Origin: Metridium senile
Taxonomy: Eukaryota > Cnidaria > Anthozoa > Actiniaria > Metridiidae
Length of the DNA stretch: 64,000 nucleotides
Assembly: GCA_949775045.1 (NCBI GenBank)
Contig: OX459099.1
Coordinates: 6,221,937 to 6,285,936, forward strand
Reading direction: 5' to 3'
Position 1 is the first letter of the stretch. Each line of letters opens with the position of its first letter. The notes under the pieces were generated by a model. The model ran no database searches. It saw nothing but the letters and a program-made list of their open reading frames with translations, and had not been told where the DNA came from. This document shows positions 33,954 through 44,414 of this stretch, in pieces. Made by a program: the position numbers and the translations under genes.

Positions 33954-34976
33954 TTAGGTACAACAACACTTTGCCATAATAGTTTTCAGGATGTTCTCGC
34001 GATAAATGTCGTTGAAGATGAGATAGATGAAGATATTGTAAACAAGGCTCATGTATGCAATCACATAAGATACATAATATAAATTGAACTGCGTTGTAAA
34101 TGGCAGGTAGAATAACTTTTTAAAAATGAACAAAAACTGGATAATAAGCCAGGAACCAATGCTAAGATATAACATGACGACAATAGTGACGGACATTTTC
34201 AAAACTTTCCTGTTTTGTTGCTCTCTTCTTCTTATCGTGGAGACAGTCTGCTGACCAGGTCGTTTGTGTATGTGAAGTTTGTAGATGATCAACATGTAAA
34301 TAATGGCAACAGACAGGGCTGGCAAACAAAAAGAGAAAATAAGAGAAATATACCAATGGATGTCAGAGGATGTAGTACCATCGAAATTACATATCCGTTC
34401 ACCATTGTAAGCCGTATATGCATCAAAAAAGTACAAATACCCACTTTTAGTAATTCCTGATAGGATCCAAATACTTGCAATGATGTGCTTTATCTTACGA
34501 AACGGTTTCTTCATTGGATGAGCTACGGCGTAGTACCGATCAATGGCAATGAAAACACAACTGTACACAGAAACGGAATATGACATTTCTACTAAATATG
34601 CTAAAGTCTTACACAATATATTTCCAAAGACACCTCCAATCAGCCATTTTCCATCAAAGTAAATGTTGTTTAATAGGATAGGAAATCCCAAAACAGCACA
34701 AATTAGATCGCTGACAGCCATGTTAGCTACCAAGAAATTGGTAGTTGTTTTCAATCGTTTGTCCTTGAAGACTATCCATACGATGAGTGAATTACCGATG
34801 ATTGAAATGACAAATATGAAAAAACAAACCACTGCAAACGGTACCTTTGTGTTGATAGGTACAGACATCGATGAATTGGAGGTGTTATTATCGATCATGA
34901 TGGCTTGTTTTAAGGAAAGGAACTGCAGTAGCTGCTCTATACAAACACACAAGAACCGATGAAAATGTTCCACCAA
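33954..34976 (-). CDS. Class A (rhodopsin-like) GPCR, neuropeptide-receptor type
   Basis: A single-exon frame of 340 codons with seven hydrophobic segments. Seen: Asn62 in TM1 (I-G-N-S), Asp90 in TM2 (A-V-S-D), Cys122 at the start of TM3 with partner Cys196 in loop 2, the D-R-Y motif at 146-148, Trp170 in TM4, Pro219 in TM5, and a C-terminal C-C-C suited to palmitoylation. TM6 lacks C-W-x-P, and TM7 has N-I-F-I-Y where N-P-x-x-Y is usual. Translation more likely starts at Met27 (34898), because the residues after it (I-D-N-N-T-S-N-S-S) form a short N-glycosylated extracellular tail. The DRY region and loop lengths resemble invertebrate peptide receptors. The ligand cannot be named. It lies upstream of MYCBPAP in the same orientation. 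Confidence 0.88.
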   Translation of the reverse strand: MVEHFHRFLCVCIEQLLQFLSLKQAIMIDNNTSNSSMSVPINTKVPFAVVCFFIFVISIIGNSLIVWIVFKDKRLKTTTNFLVANMAVSDLICAVLGFPILLNNIYFDGKWLIGGVFGNILCKTLAYLVEMSYSVSVYSCVFIAIDRYYAVAHPMKKPFRKIKHIIASIWILSGITKSGYLYFFDAYTAYNGERICNFDGTTSSDIHWYISLIFSFCLPALSVAIIYMLIIYKLHIHKRPGQQTVSTIRRREQQNRKVLKMSVTIVVMLYLSIGSWLIIQFLFIFKKLFYLPFTTQFNLYYVSYVIAYMSLVYNIFIYLIFNDIYRENILKTIMAKCCCT

Positions 34977-35064
34977 AATGTACAGCTATCTCGTGTTTCA
35001 GATTGAACAGATTTGACTGACCGCACTAGCTCCCGATATTTCGCATTTATAGTTACCAGATAGC

Positions 35065-35183
35065 CAGGGGCGGATCCAGAAACTTGTCTGGGGGCTGTCC
35101 TCTTTAGCTGTTTGGTGGTGTCCGGTCCCTAAATGTTTTGAATAAAATAGGGGTTATTGCGACCCCCTAGATCTGCCCCACTG
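35065..35183. mobile_element. CAGGGGCGGATCCAG MITE, copy 3
   Basis: Ends CAGGGGCGGATCCAGA and TAGATCTGCCCCACTG. ATAGC is repeated at 35060-35064 and 35184-35188. The interior matches 8918-9090 (GGTCCCTAAATG, AATAAAATAGGGG). Confidence 0.75.
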
Positions 35184-35484
35184 ATAGCACAAAACTAAAT
35201 TATAGATAGCAAAATGATAGCATTAATTTCGTATTTTAGTTTGTATTTAATTATTTATAAAGTGAAGAGCTAGCTTCCTACTTGGTTGGCTAATATCTAA
35301 AGTTCTAAAACACCGTCATCAAAGGACCTAGATCGTGAAAAGGAGATAATTAGAGCCAACTGAAGTAAACGCATTTGGCTTTATGCATCAAACAAGTAAA
35401 TAGTGATGAACATTACAATAGGAAATTAAGTGAAAGTTTTGATATGCTTTAAAGGTTTTGTTCGCCATATTGGAGCAGAGACTA

Positions 35485-35710
35485 AGGCCTACTCTGGGGT
35501 CCAAAACCGCCGCGGCTAATGGCGGCATTAGGCGGTATTGGGCGGTATTGGCCAAAAAGAGCAAAATGTTGCAGTGGCTAATGGCAACATTAGGCGGTAT
35601 TGGCCAAAAAGAGCAAAATATTGCAGCAAATTATGTTGATATCAGGCATATTAGGTGATGTTGGCAAAAAAGGAGCAAAATATTGCAACATTAGGTAATT
35701 TTGGGTGACT
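35485..35710 (+). repeat. AGGCCTACTCTGG terminus with ATTAGGCGGTATTGG repeats
   Basis: Starts AGGCCTACTCTGGGGTCCA and continues with tandem GGCGGTATTGGCC / AAAAAGAGCAAAAT units. The terminal motif is inverted at 40473-40491, after further AGGCGGTATTAGG units (40410-40470). The two may be the ends of one 5-kb element or two partial copies. Confidence 0.55.
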
Positions 35711-36169
35711 TAATTTAAACATTCATACATATATATATATACATAGTATTTTTCAAAAGTGTGACATATATATACATGTGTGTGTGTGTGTATGGATATG
35801 TCTATTCTATAGGTAATATGACATATATAATGACATAAATATATAAAAAAAATTAAAAGAATTTTGTAAAGTAATATATACAAATAGATATAACAACACA
35901 TGACATCAATTATTTTTGTTTGTGCACACCAAGCAATTTTTTATTCACAAACAGTTTTATTAACTGATGTTATGCTTTTCATTACATATTGAATCATTTT
36001 ATAAAACGTATTACTTTAGTAGTCAAATAAACACAATAGAAATATAAGATCTTTTCGACTCTCCCTTCGCCAGCCCATGATTTCCACAATAAAATACATT
36101 CTCTTGTATTCTAGTTTTCAATTTAAAGTCATTTTAACAATCCATAAGCTAAATGCAAGAAAGTAATAG
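35711..36169. other. No gene seen; AT/microsatellite sequence
   Basis: Contains TATATA and (GT)n runs at 35725-35800 and otherwise unremarkable AT-rich DNA. Confidence 0.6.
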
Positions 36170-36790
36170 CCAACTTTTTCGGTGAATGTGGTATTTCACA
36201 ACAACGCGGCTCGATCGATATTTTCACGATTCCTCCACGATTGTAAAATCCGACTGTTTACCGAAAACTCTGCCCTAGCAACTGGGAAAGAACCTCGACT
36301 CCATGCTGCCTTTTTTTTTTTAATTATTTGAACCCATTTGCTGATTTCGGAGTTGATCATACTTTTACCGTAGTTGAAGATCAACGTAAAGTTTATATAT
36401 TCGAAGAAAAATTAAAATTTTCTCCCATGGCTGATTTACTACGCGCGAAACTAAATTTGTCACGTGACCGAGTTTCATACCTTGTCAAAATACCTCCCTC
36501 TTCAACACCGCGCGACTTTGACGAAAAAATGCTTGCAAAAAGCCACAGGAATCCCATCCGCGCGCATTCAAACAAATACACCACAGGAACCCCAAACGCG
36601 CGCTCAATGATCCTAACAAAAGATATTTATTCCAATATGGCGCTCGGCGCGCGGTTTAAAATAACTTTATTGTCATTACAAAACAATCCTCAGATCTCCT
36701 CAGATAGAATAGTTGGGCTGCCTGTGGCTTATCTACAAAAATGTATACAAAATACTAAACACAGTGAAAAATTACACCGCTGATCAAAAG
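36170..36790. other. CpG-enriched stretch with an unsupported 151-codon frame
   Basis: CGCG words cluster here (CTACGCGCGAAA, CACCGCGCGACTT, CCGCGCGCATTC, GCTCGGCGCGCGG) in otherwise AT-rich DNA. An open frame on the + strand (36328-36783) has no recognisable domain and no splice context. It could be a decayed promoter or element end. Confidence 0.3.
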
Positions 36791-37374
36791 TAACGTGGAA
36801 TTTAGGTTGGTACTTTATGTACCATAACTAGTGTTTCATTTACACATACATATTTACTTGAGACCACATAATATACCCTACATGAAGTACCTACCTAAAA
36901 TCCACACTACATTTGAACAGCGGTGTTACTTTTCACAATGGTAGTTGACACAAGTGACAAATTCTGTAGTTATGGGGAAAAATAGGTTATTTTCAAAATG
37001 TGCCGGCAGATATTGCCTCTTTGATGTCTTGATTTGATTTTGGAAATGGACAGGATCCTGGCTGATGATAGATATACCTTTTTACTTCTTTGTGAAATAA
37101 GATTATATAACTTCAACTCGATCACACGATGAGTGACTGCAAAATATTAAATTAATCTAGAGAAATAGATGAACATTGTGTAATGCAACATACACGTTGA
37201 TTTTACACCGTTTAATAGTCCAATGTTCTCTTTCCAATGAATCATTTTGCTCACTTTCATCAACAATATTGTGATACAAGCAACACTGCATCAGCATTAA
37301 AAAGAGTGATTATTGACTTGAATTATTATTTCATTTTGTTTCATTTCACTATACAATCGTGAGGAATGCGTAAT

Positions 37375-37521
37375 AGAGTACAAACACTAAAAGTGTGCAG
37401 CACTTGGCACTATTTAGCATGCAGTAAATAGTGTTGATTAGACAATAGAGAACAATAAAATTAGACTAATTTAGCAGTATTTAGTGGTATTTATGCTGCA
37501 CACTTTTAGTGCTTGTACTCT
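37375..37521. mobile_element. AGAGTACAAACACTAAAAG MITE, copy
   Basis: Ends AGAGTACAAACACTAAAAG and inverse, the same family as 12092-12234. The central AACAATAGAAAACAAA-like segment is inverted relative to that copy. Confidence 0.8.
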
Positions 37522-37627
37522 AGTATTGTCTTGTACTCTAGTATGAATTAAAACGTTTAATCAGAGTGCTTACACTATGTCCATGAAATAAAATGTAAAG
37601 AGTAATACTAACTAATAGTTTTGACAG

Positions 37628-37923
37628 CTTTAGTAACAATACACAAGGGAAACCAAATACTCAAGACCATAGAAAGTTAATAATTTATTCAATAGAGGCA
37701 AACTTTATTGTTTCAACATTGCATTTCATCAGAGTAGTTTTCACAAACCCCGATGAAAAATGTAGTACTATTACAGTCTAATTCTTTTGTTTTCTATTGT
37801 TTGAATCGGTCATTACACTCTAATAAGTAAACTTTGCCAGTTTCACGGGTTATTAAATAAAGCATTAACTTTCTAAACTCTTGAATATTTGCATTGCTTT
37901 CCCTTTTGTATTGTTACTAAAGT
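37628..37923. mobile_element. CTTTAGTAACAATACA MITE inside the nest
   Basis: CTTTAGTAACAATACACAAG...GGAAA at 37628-37652 is inverted at 37899-37923. A second inner match (AGAAAGTTAAT / ATTAACTTTCT) supports long arms. It is split by the element at 37731-37851. Confidence 0.8.
37731..37851. mobile_element. Right-truncated AGAGTGGTTTTCA-family MITE
   Basis: AGAGTAGTTTTCACAAACC, then AATTCTTTTGTTTTCTATTG and a degraded TTTCACGGGTT. It aligns with the intact element at 10242-10390 but lacks its right tip. Confidence 0.7.
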
Positions 37924-37980
37924 TGTTCCAGTTGAGTGATAGTGACTCCAGGTAGTGACTATAGCTACATGTAATTATAG

Positions 37981-38214
37981 CCCGGGGGGGTACTCCCTTT
38001 GTCCAAGTGGTAGGGGTGATCGGCGGAGATTTTGAAAATGACCCCTAAAAGGTACGCTCAGATACAAATAAAGCAGAGTAAAAACGACCCTTAGAACTGA
38101 TTTTTGAGCCAAATCTCTAAATGGACCCTAAAAGGTACGCACTGGAAATATTTTAACCCTAAAAGGTACGCCGATCACCCCTACCACTTGGATAAAGGGA
38201 GAACCCCCCCCGGG
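37981..38214. mobile_element. CCCGGGGGGGTACTCCC MITE with 8-bp target duplication
   Basis: Near-perfect inverted ends of about 45 bp begin CCCGGGGGGG, then TACTCCCTTTGTCCAAGTGG. AATTATAG is repeated exactly at 37973-37980 and 38215-38222. The 8-bp duplication points to hAT-type transposition. The interior repeats CCTAAAAGGTACG. Relatives: 26425-26665, 51195-51385, 53197-53345. Confidence 0.88.
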
Positions 38215-39061
38215 AATTATAGTCACTAAATAAAAACTATTAGTTAGTATTACTATTTAGTTTTTATTTCATGGACATAGTGTAAGCACTCTAACTAGTA
38301 AATAGAGTAAACAGAAGGTATTTTATGTATGTGGGTCTGATCCGCGGTTATATGATGTGTGTATGATTATGATCGCCGCGGAGAAATAAGCAATTTATGT
38401 AATTGCAATTATAGAAGCCCGAAAAAAATTTGGGACTTCAACGGGATTTGAACCCATAGCTCAGTTAGTAAAAAAAAAGTCCTCATGTTTCACTTTTAGT
38501 AAAGCGCATGCGTCTAGGCGTTGCTACGGATGACGTAGTTTGTTTTGTCCGAAAGCTCACGAATGCTGAAAGAATACGTGTACGAGTGTTTTCCGAGGTT
38601 TTTTTATTAGTTTCCGTGATCAATAAATTCGTAGTGAAATCGGCCTCAATGATGTTGACTCATCGCTGAGATCTTATGCCGTCTAAACAGGGCCTAAATC
38701 TCCACTTCAAGTCTTATGAATTTGTAATTTTGTAGATGTTACTATTGAAATAGGTGAAGGAGGTGTTTAAAGCAAGAAATTTCACAGAAAGCACATGTAA
38801 TTCGTGACGCGTGACTGTCGTGAACGCCATTTGTGTTTGTCAACACTTAGCCCAGAAAGGTCAAATCGTTCAACTTTTCTCGTGTTTCAATTAAAAAAGC
38901 TTCCTAATAGATACAAAGTTTAAGGCTTCGCTATTTCGCATTATGCTAAAGTATGGGCGTAAAACCATGAAAAATTCGTTAATCTATACCAAAAGAAATT
39001 AGAGATCAACAAACATTTTAAAACAGACCTTAAACTTCCATAAGTTCTTATGTAAATGTAC

Positions 39062-39118
39062 CCTGCGTTACATCCGGAATTTTCTTCGTAAAGAAGAAAA
39101 TTCCGGATGTAACGCAGG
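39062..39118. repeat. Perfect hairpin, 27-bp arms
   Basis: CCTGCGTTACATCCGGAATT...CTTC, 3-base loop, then the exact inverse. Related GTTACAGCC.GAATTTTTC and inverse tips end the palindrome at 62175-62510. Confidence 0.85.
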
Positions 39119-39485
39119 CTAATGTAAATGTGGCTGACTCGGCGATCTCACCCACGTGCTTCTAAGTGGTCTGAGCAGTATGTTCTACAATAAATAGTAT
39201 AAATAACATATAATTCCATGACTCATCTAATATTACCAAGAGAAAATACGAATTACAGCCAACAGTTTAACTTGCGAACTCTTCTCCAGCTCTGGATGAA
39301 TCGTATTATATCTGCACCAGTTTCTGCGTGGCTGTTTTGGACGGGCTAGAGCCGAGTCTCCGAAGAACGACAAAATCGAATAACACCAAGTCGCATAACG
39401 ACCAAGCCGCATGACGAAGTGATGCATAACGACGAAAGCGAAGAACTACCGAGCCGCATGACGAAATGACGCATAACGACAGGAT

Positions 39486-39905
39486 CGCATGTTTGAATTG
39501 AAGAATAGCATATTTGCATTGAAGAATTGCATGTTCGCATTGAAGAATAGCATGTTTGAATTGAAGAATAGTATGTTTGAATTGAAGAATAGCATGTTTG
39601 AATTGAAGAATGGCATGTTCGAATTGAAGAATAGCATGTTTGAATCGAAGAATGGCATGTTCGAATTGAAGAATAGCATGTTTGAATTGAAGAATAGCAC
39701 GATTGAATGAATGATTGCATGTTCGCATCGAACAATCGCATGTTTGAATCGAAGAATAACATGTTCGCATTGAAGAATTGCATATTTGAATTGAAGAATC
39801 GCATGATTGAATTGAAGAATAGCATGTTCGCATTGAAGAATTGCATGTTTGAATTGAAGAATTGCATGTTCGCATTGAATGATTGAATTGAAGAATGACA
39901 GATTC
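39486..39905 (+). repeat. 21-bp minisatellite
   Basis: About 20 copies of ATTGAAGAATAGCATGTTTG plus A, with GCA/ATA and TTCGCA variants. Because 21 is a multiple of 3, stop-free frames of about 180-210 codons appear on the minus strand, and one of 73 codons on the plus strand. They are repeat artefacts unless transcription is shown. Confidence 0.92.
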
Positions 39906-40587
39906 GAATTTTGACACGAAAAACGCGCCATATTGGTAGAGCATTGCACCGGTACTGCAAAGGTCATGGGTTCAAATCCCATTGAAGTCCCGAATTTTTT
40001 TCAGGCTTCTATAATTGCAATTACATAAATTGCTTAGTTCTCCGCGACAATCATAATCATACACACAGAAGGTATTTTCTAACCTGACCTTTTAATTCAG
40101 ACCCATATTTTTGGTACATTTCAAGTACATGCATGTAAGAGTGAAGGAATATACAAATAGTATATTTGTAAGTCTCACTATAGCTAGAGTACTTGAAGTG
40201 ACTATCAGAAATGTCCAGTCTTCCATTTTACTACAGTATATTTTAAATGCATTTATGCATGTGCATCCATGGTCAGGATCGATGGTCCAGTTGTTCCATA
40301 TATCTATAGGAGGAATTATTAATTCCCTTCTATAGCGGATATTTTTGAATTGATTTACCCAAAAGGAAAATAATGATGTTATAATATTAGATGATTTTAG
40401 AATTATTACCGATAGGCGGCATTAAGTGGAATCAGGCGGTAATAGGCGGTATTAGGCGGTAATAGGCGAACATGGACACCAGAGTAGGCCTAGACTAGTT
40501 GGATACCAATACTAGCGGCTCCATACCGAATTTAGCCAGGGCAGCACAGGAATCCCGCCATCTGGATTAGTGAGATTATTACATATA

Positions 40588-40881
40588 TACACCTATTTCA
40601 ATAATCGTTGTCGTAATCAAAACTACAGTCCACACTCTGAAGTCTGCTAAGGATGTCGGTTATATCAACATAATTTGAGAATTATTAGACGTATTTTCAA
40701 GAAATATTTGTTTCATCATCTACCACTGCAACAACTTGTTATGGTCATATAATACAAACACGTACAACCAAAATATGCTATGAATATATCGATAACAAGA
40801 GAAGAAATACCGACATCCTTTGCAGGCTTTAGAGTATGGACTGTAAGTTTGATCGCGAGAACGATTTCTAAAATAGGTGTA
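40588..40881. mobile_element. TACACCTATTTCA foldback element, copy 2
   Basis: Matches 16228-16521 along its length, including AGTCCACACTCTGAAG and CTATGAATATATCGATAACA, with inverted ends. Confidence 0.8.
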
Positions 40882-40924
40882 TTATAAAGTTTTGATGTCT
40901 GTAGACACATAAATTACATCAGAG

Positions 40925-40985
40925 AGTAAACTAGTATAGGCTGCGTCGGTGTTTAATATAAACGATTGGTAATAGAATGTAAACT
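40925..40985 (-). repeat. Solo copy of the 92-bp satellite monomer
   Basis: AGTAAACTAGTATAGGCTGC, GTCGGTG...ATAAACGATTGGTAATAGAA is the reverse complement of the array monomer at 44950-45512. Confidence 0.75.
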
Positions 40986-41379
40986 GTACGTCCCCGTCAC
41001 GTGACTTGTCTGCATGGTTTTAATTAGGGGCGTGCGAGCGGGGAAATACGAAGTGGTTATCGGGCGAATATTTACCGAGCCGGCGGGCGAGGTAAATAAT
41101 CGTCCCATAACCACTTAGCCTGAGGTGTTTTAGTATATACACAATTCACAACAGAATAAAAAAAATAAAGAAATGAAAATTCTTGTATGAAATAAACATT
41201 TATTACGTAATATAACAAAGCGTGCATGACAAGATGCACGAGCTTCAGCGGTAGATATTAAAGAATTATTAACCGAGCGTGAGGTCTGTACGGGAAAATA
41301 TCAGACCGAGGTCTTGACAGTACGGACCGAGCGCAGCGAGGTCCGTACAAAAAAGACCGAGGTCTGATATTTTTCCGGA

Positions 41380-41770
41380 CAGACCGAACAAGCGAGGTTA
41401 ATAAATCGTTTATTATGTGGCTTTTTTTCTTAGCGATGTACGAAATCGCAAATATTTTATCGCCGAATCTCTCATTGTTGAATGAATAAAAATACATTAA
41501 ACACACACTAAACTGGCTAAAAAACACTTCGCAGGTATGAAAAGGCAAAACTTTAACAACATTTTTATTGCAATACTTTACAAGTTGTTTTTAATTTTAC
41601 GGTCTGAAAAAAAAAAAAAAAAAGTCATGGTAACGGTCTGATATGGGAAAATATCAGACCGGAAATCAGCCAATCAGAGCCTACTATCGTAGCCATATAA
41701 TAAATTTCGTACATCGCTAAGAAAAAAAGCCATATAATAAACGATTTATTAACCTCGCTTGTTCGGTCTG
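41380..41770. mobile_element. Foldback element with CGAACAAGCGAGGTTAATAA ends
   Basis: The arm at 41380-41445 (CAGACCGAACAAGCGAGGTT...GGCTTTTTTTCTTAGCGATG) is inverted at 41705-41770. Flanking DNA at 41268-41370 carries more palindromic GTCTGATATTTTTCC / GGGAAAATATCAGACC. GACCGAGCGCAGCGAGGTCC resembles the GAGCGCAGCGAACGAGTG hairpin at 55430-55465. Confidence 0.7.
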
Positions 41771-42002
41771 TTCCACTTGAGTTTTGATCATTTTTGACGT
41801 AATTTTGATTGTCGCTTACAGTACAGACCCATAGAAAACTGACTTCGATTTGTTAATCAGATCAAACGAAAACGGATCCAAAAGAAAACACATTAGTGTG
41901 GACAATTAGGGCGAGCTGAAGGGGATCACTGGGATTGGTCTTTGATGTCCTTGCAGTATGTCGCGTATTTGAAGCATCTTTGGCGACAATGTTTGATAAG
42001 TC

Positions 42003-42705
42003 AGATATATATGGTTGCTATGATTGCTATATATGGTTGCTATATATGGTTGCTATGATTGCTATATATGATTGCTATATATGGTTGCTATGATTGCTAT
42101 ATATGGTTGCTATATATGGTTGCTATGATTGCTATATATGGTTGCTATATATGGTTGCTATATATGATTGCTATATATGATTGCTATATATGGTTGCTAT
42201 GATTGCTATATATGGTTGCTATATATGGTTGCTATATATGATTGCTATATATGATTGCTATATATGGTTGCTATGATTGCTATATATGGTTGCTATATAT
42301 GATTGCTATATATGATTGCTATATATGGTTGCTATGATTGCTATATATGGTTGCTAAATATGGTTGCTATATATGATTGCTATATATGATTGCTATATAT
42401 GGTTGCTATATATGATTGCTATATATGATTGCTATATATGGTTGCTATATATGGTTGCTATATATGGTTGCTATGATTGCTATATATGGTTGCTATATAT
42501 GGTTGCTATATATGGTTGCTATGATTGCTATATATGGTTGCTATATATGGTTGCTATGATTGCTATATATGGTTGCTATATATGGTTGCTATGATTGCTA
42601 TATATGGTTGCTATATATGGTTGCTATATATGATTGCTATATATGGTTGCTATGGTTGCTATATATGGTTACTATGGTTGCTATTTATGGTTGCTATCGG
42701 TTTGT
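42003..42705 (+). repeat. 13-bp minisatellite (ATATATGGTTGCT)n
   Basis: About 50 units of ATATATGGTTGCT / ATATATGATTGCT with frequent loss of TATA to give GGTTGCTATGATTGCT. It ends a few bases from the stop codon of the minus-strand Ly6-like gene. Leu/Tyr/Ile frames through it are artefacts. Confidence 0.95.
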
Positions 42706-44414
42706 TGCTATGGTTACCAACACTACCAGCACAACCACAATTACACTTGCTCTTATGACGTCACTGTTTCCTTTTTTTCCGGGTAAGCGCCTCAATACAT
42801 AACCTTGTTCTCTAGCCCATGGCGTGACAGCCGTATTACACAGGGTTGTGTTACAGCAGTTAAACTCGCACCAGGCTCTTTTATGTCTGCTCTCAGTTTT
42901 GGAACACTGCTCCTGGGTACAATCATCAGTGTGGAAGCAAGATCTCATAAATTCGTGCGACTGCTGACCATTATTGTGTTCCTTGATACGATGGGACGTA
43001 AAGCAAGTATTAAATCTGCTGTCACACGACATTTCCGTTCTGTATTTGTCACAGTCGTCAAAGGAATAATGGGAAAAACAGTAGAAACACTGTAGTGCTT
43101 GTAGGGAAACTACAAAGAAAGAAAACAAAACATTTACATTTTATAAATAACGAAAATTGACTAGCAATACAGTGCAGACCCGCATAAAAGAACAGGTGGC
43201 TTTGGGGTTCAGGCTGATGCGTTTCTTATATATCGGGTGCTTAGTATAAAAGGTTCTTAAAATTGTTTCTTGAATTGAAGTACAGTGATCAGTATTACTG
43301 CATGAGAGGTCAGTTCAATTAAACAATTTATACAAGCTGTACTTGATGCCATACAGTTCCTCTGAAATTGAGCCAAAACCTCTAAAGAAAATTAGGCTAT
43401 TTTCAACCAAATAAAGTCAAATTTACTCTAGCAACTCCAATCCCTTCTGCAAAATACTGTGTGTTAGATAAGCCCCACTGTTTTCTAATTTTTGATTCTT
43501 CTGATAAATAATATTTTTACATAGGAGCATGCTTCATTTGTCAGGCTGAATTAGTTCTTATATAGATGGTGCTTTATTGACCAAATTTCAGCCTGAAGGT
43601 TCTTTTCCACTTACAGCGCAACGCGTAAAACTATGGCCACTGATAATGTATTCGCATACTTCTGTCTCGCAATCGATCCAATCAGCGTTGTAGGATTGTG
43701 TTATCTTGTCTCGGATCAAAACGCTTATTGGATCGATGGCGAGACAGAAGTATGCGAATACATTATCAGTGACCATACTTTTACGCGTTGCGCTGTAATT
43801 GTTCTTTTATGTGGATATTTATTGTATATAGGAACATTTATGTATACTTTGAAACCAAGTAAAATGAACAAATATCATAAACTAAAATCAAGGCCTCGAT
43901 CCTGAAAAGCAATGTCATGAAATGTCAAATACGGAAAAAATAACGGGCGACACTTGAGGGCGGGAAAACTTCTAGCCAACTTTTAAAAGGCCCGGGCAAA
44001 CGGTCACTCAACATTTGCATCAACATCAGTTTGATTTTGTTGAATGGCAATGTTAAACGCTTTTAAACTCTTTCAACATCAATTCAACATCGTTTCAACA
44101 CGTTTCAAGCATGTCGAAAGAGTTTAAAAGCGTTTAAACATTTCCATTCAACAAAATCGAGCGACTGTTGAAGCGAATTGGCCCAAGCCTCCACCTCCAC
44201 CACAATTACCACCTCTATCAAATATCAAATGGTCCTTCCCTTTAGTTGATTTTTCATTGTTGACTTTTTAACCGAAACAATAACACAACTTCATCACTTC
44301 CGTAAAATAAAACATGAAGTGAGAAACGTTTCAATAAAGCATACAAACTTTGGTTCAGTGTAATTTACCTGATGAAGCGCAAAGGAGAAAAAACACCACA
44401 AACCAGCAAAACAT
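42694..44414 (-). CDS. Ly6/uPAR (three-finger) protein A, GPI-anchored type
   Basis: Two exons, 44369-44414 and 42694-43109, splice in phase to 153 codons. Exon 1 encodes a signal peptide (MFCWFVVFFLLCASS). The mature part starts LQCFYCFSHY and has 12 cysteines, ending C-C-N-T-T-L-C-N, the signature end of Ly6/uPAR domains. The C-terminus is hydrophobic (ASVIVVVLVVLVTIATN), as needed for a GPI-anchor signal. The protein would sit on the outer cell surface; ligand or partner cannot be inferred. Acceptor TTTCTTTGTAG and donor CAG/GTAAATT are good. The intron of about 1.26 kb contains two palindromes. It is more divergent from loci B and C than they are from each other. Confidence 0.82.
43611..43798. 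mobile_element. Foldback element, 72-bp arms, in Ly6 A intron
   Basis: TTACAGCGCAACGCGTAAAA...GCAATCGATCCAAT (43611-43682) and its inverse (43727-43798) differ at few positions. Similar peptides read from both strands across it are a consequence of the palindrome. Confidence 0.85.
44030..44160. mobile_element. Foldback element in Ly6 A intron
   Basis: Arms 44030-44074 and 44116-44160 (GATTTTGTTGAATGGCAATG...TTTTAAACTCTTTC) pair. The loop repeats CAACATCAATTCAACATCG. Confidence 0.8.

Larger units (their letters stand above)
37563..38292. mobile_element. Outer MITE of a multi-level nest
   Basis: Terminal inverted repeats of about 58 bp (37563-37621 and 38234-38292) start AGAGTGCTTACACTATGTCC. 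Between them lie two side-by-side insertions: a 296-bp MITE (37628-37923) that itself holds a further element (37731-37851), and the CCCGGG element (37981-38214). A fragment of the outer family is at 63023-63085. Confidence 0.85.
38354..40064. mobile_element. Foldback element with tRNA-like arms
   Basis: The left arm (38354-38470) and right arm (39935-40064) are inverted copies of GTGTATGATTATGAT...CGCGGAGAA, AAGCAATTTATGTAATTGCA and a tRNA-like block. In the right arm that block has an A-box-like TTGGTAGAGCATTG and a B-box-like GGGTTCAAATCCC. ACAGAAGGTATTTT occurs at 38311-38324 and directly again at 40065-40078, perhaps a target duplication. The interior has a perfect hairpin (39062-39118) and a 21-bp minisatellite. 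No protein is encoded. Confidence 0.7.

Noticed and set aside
36328..36783. 151-codon + strand frame
   Set aside because: No recognisable domain or splice context, and the local CpG-rich composition reduces stop codons; kept only as a CpG-rich stretch.
39940..40000. Possible genuine tRNA gene
   Set aside because: B-box and part of an A-box are present but acceptor and anticodon stems cannot be drawn; the piece lies in a repeated arm, so tRNA-derived repeat is the better reading.
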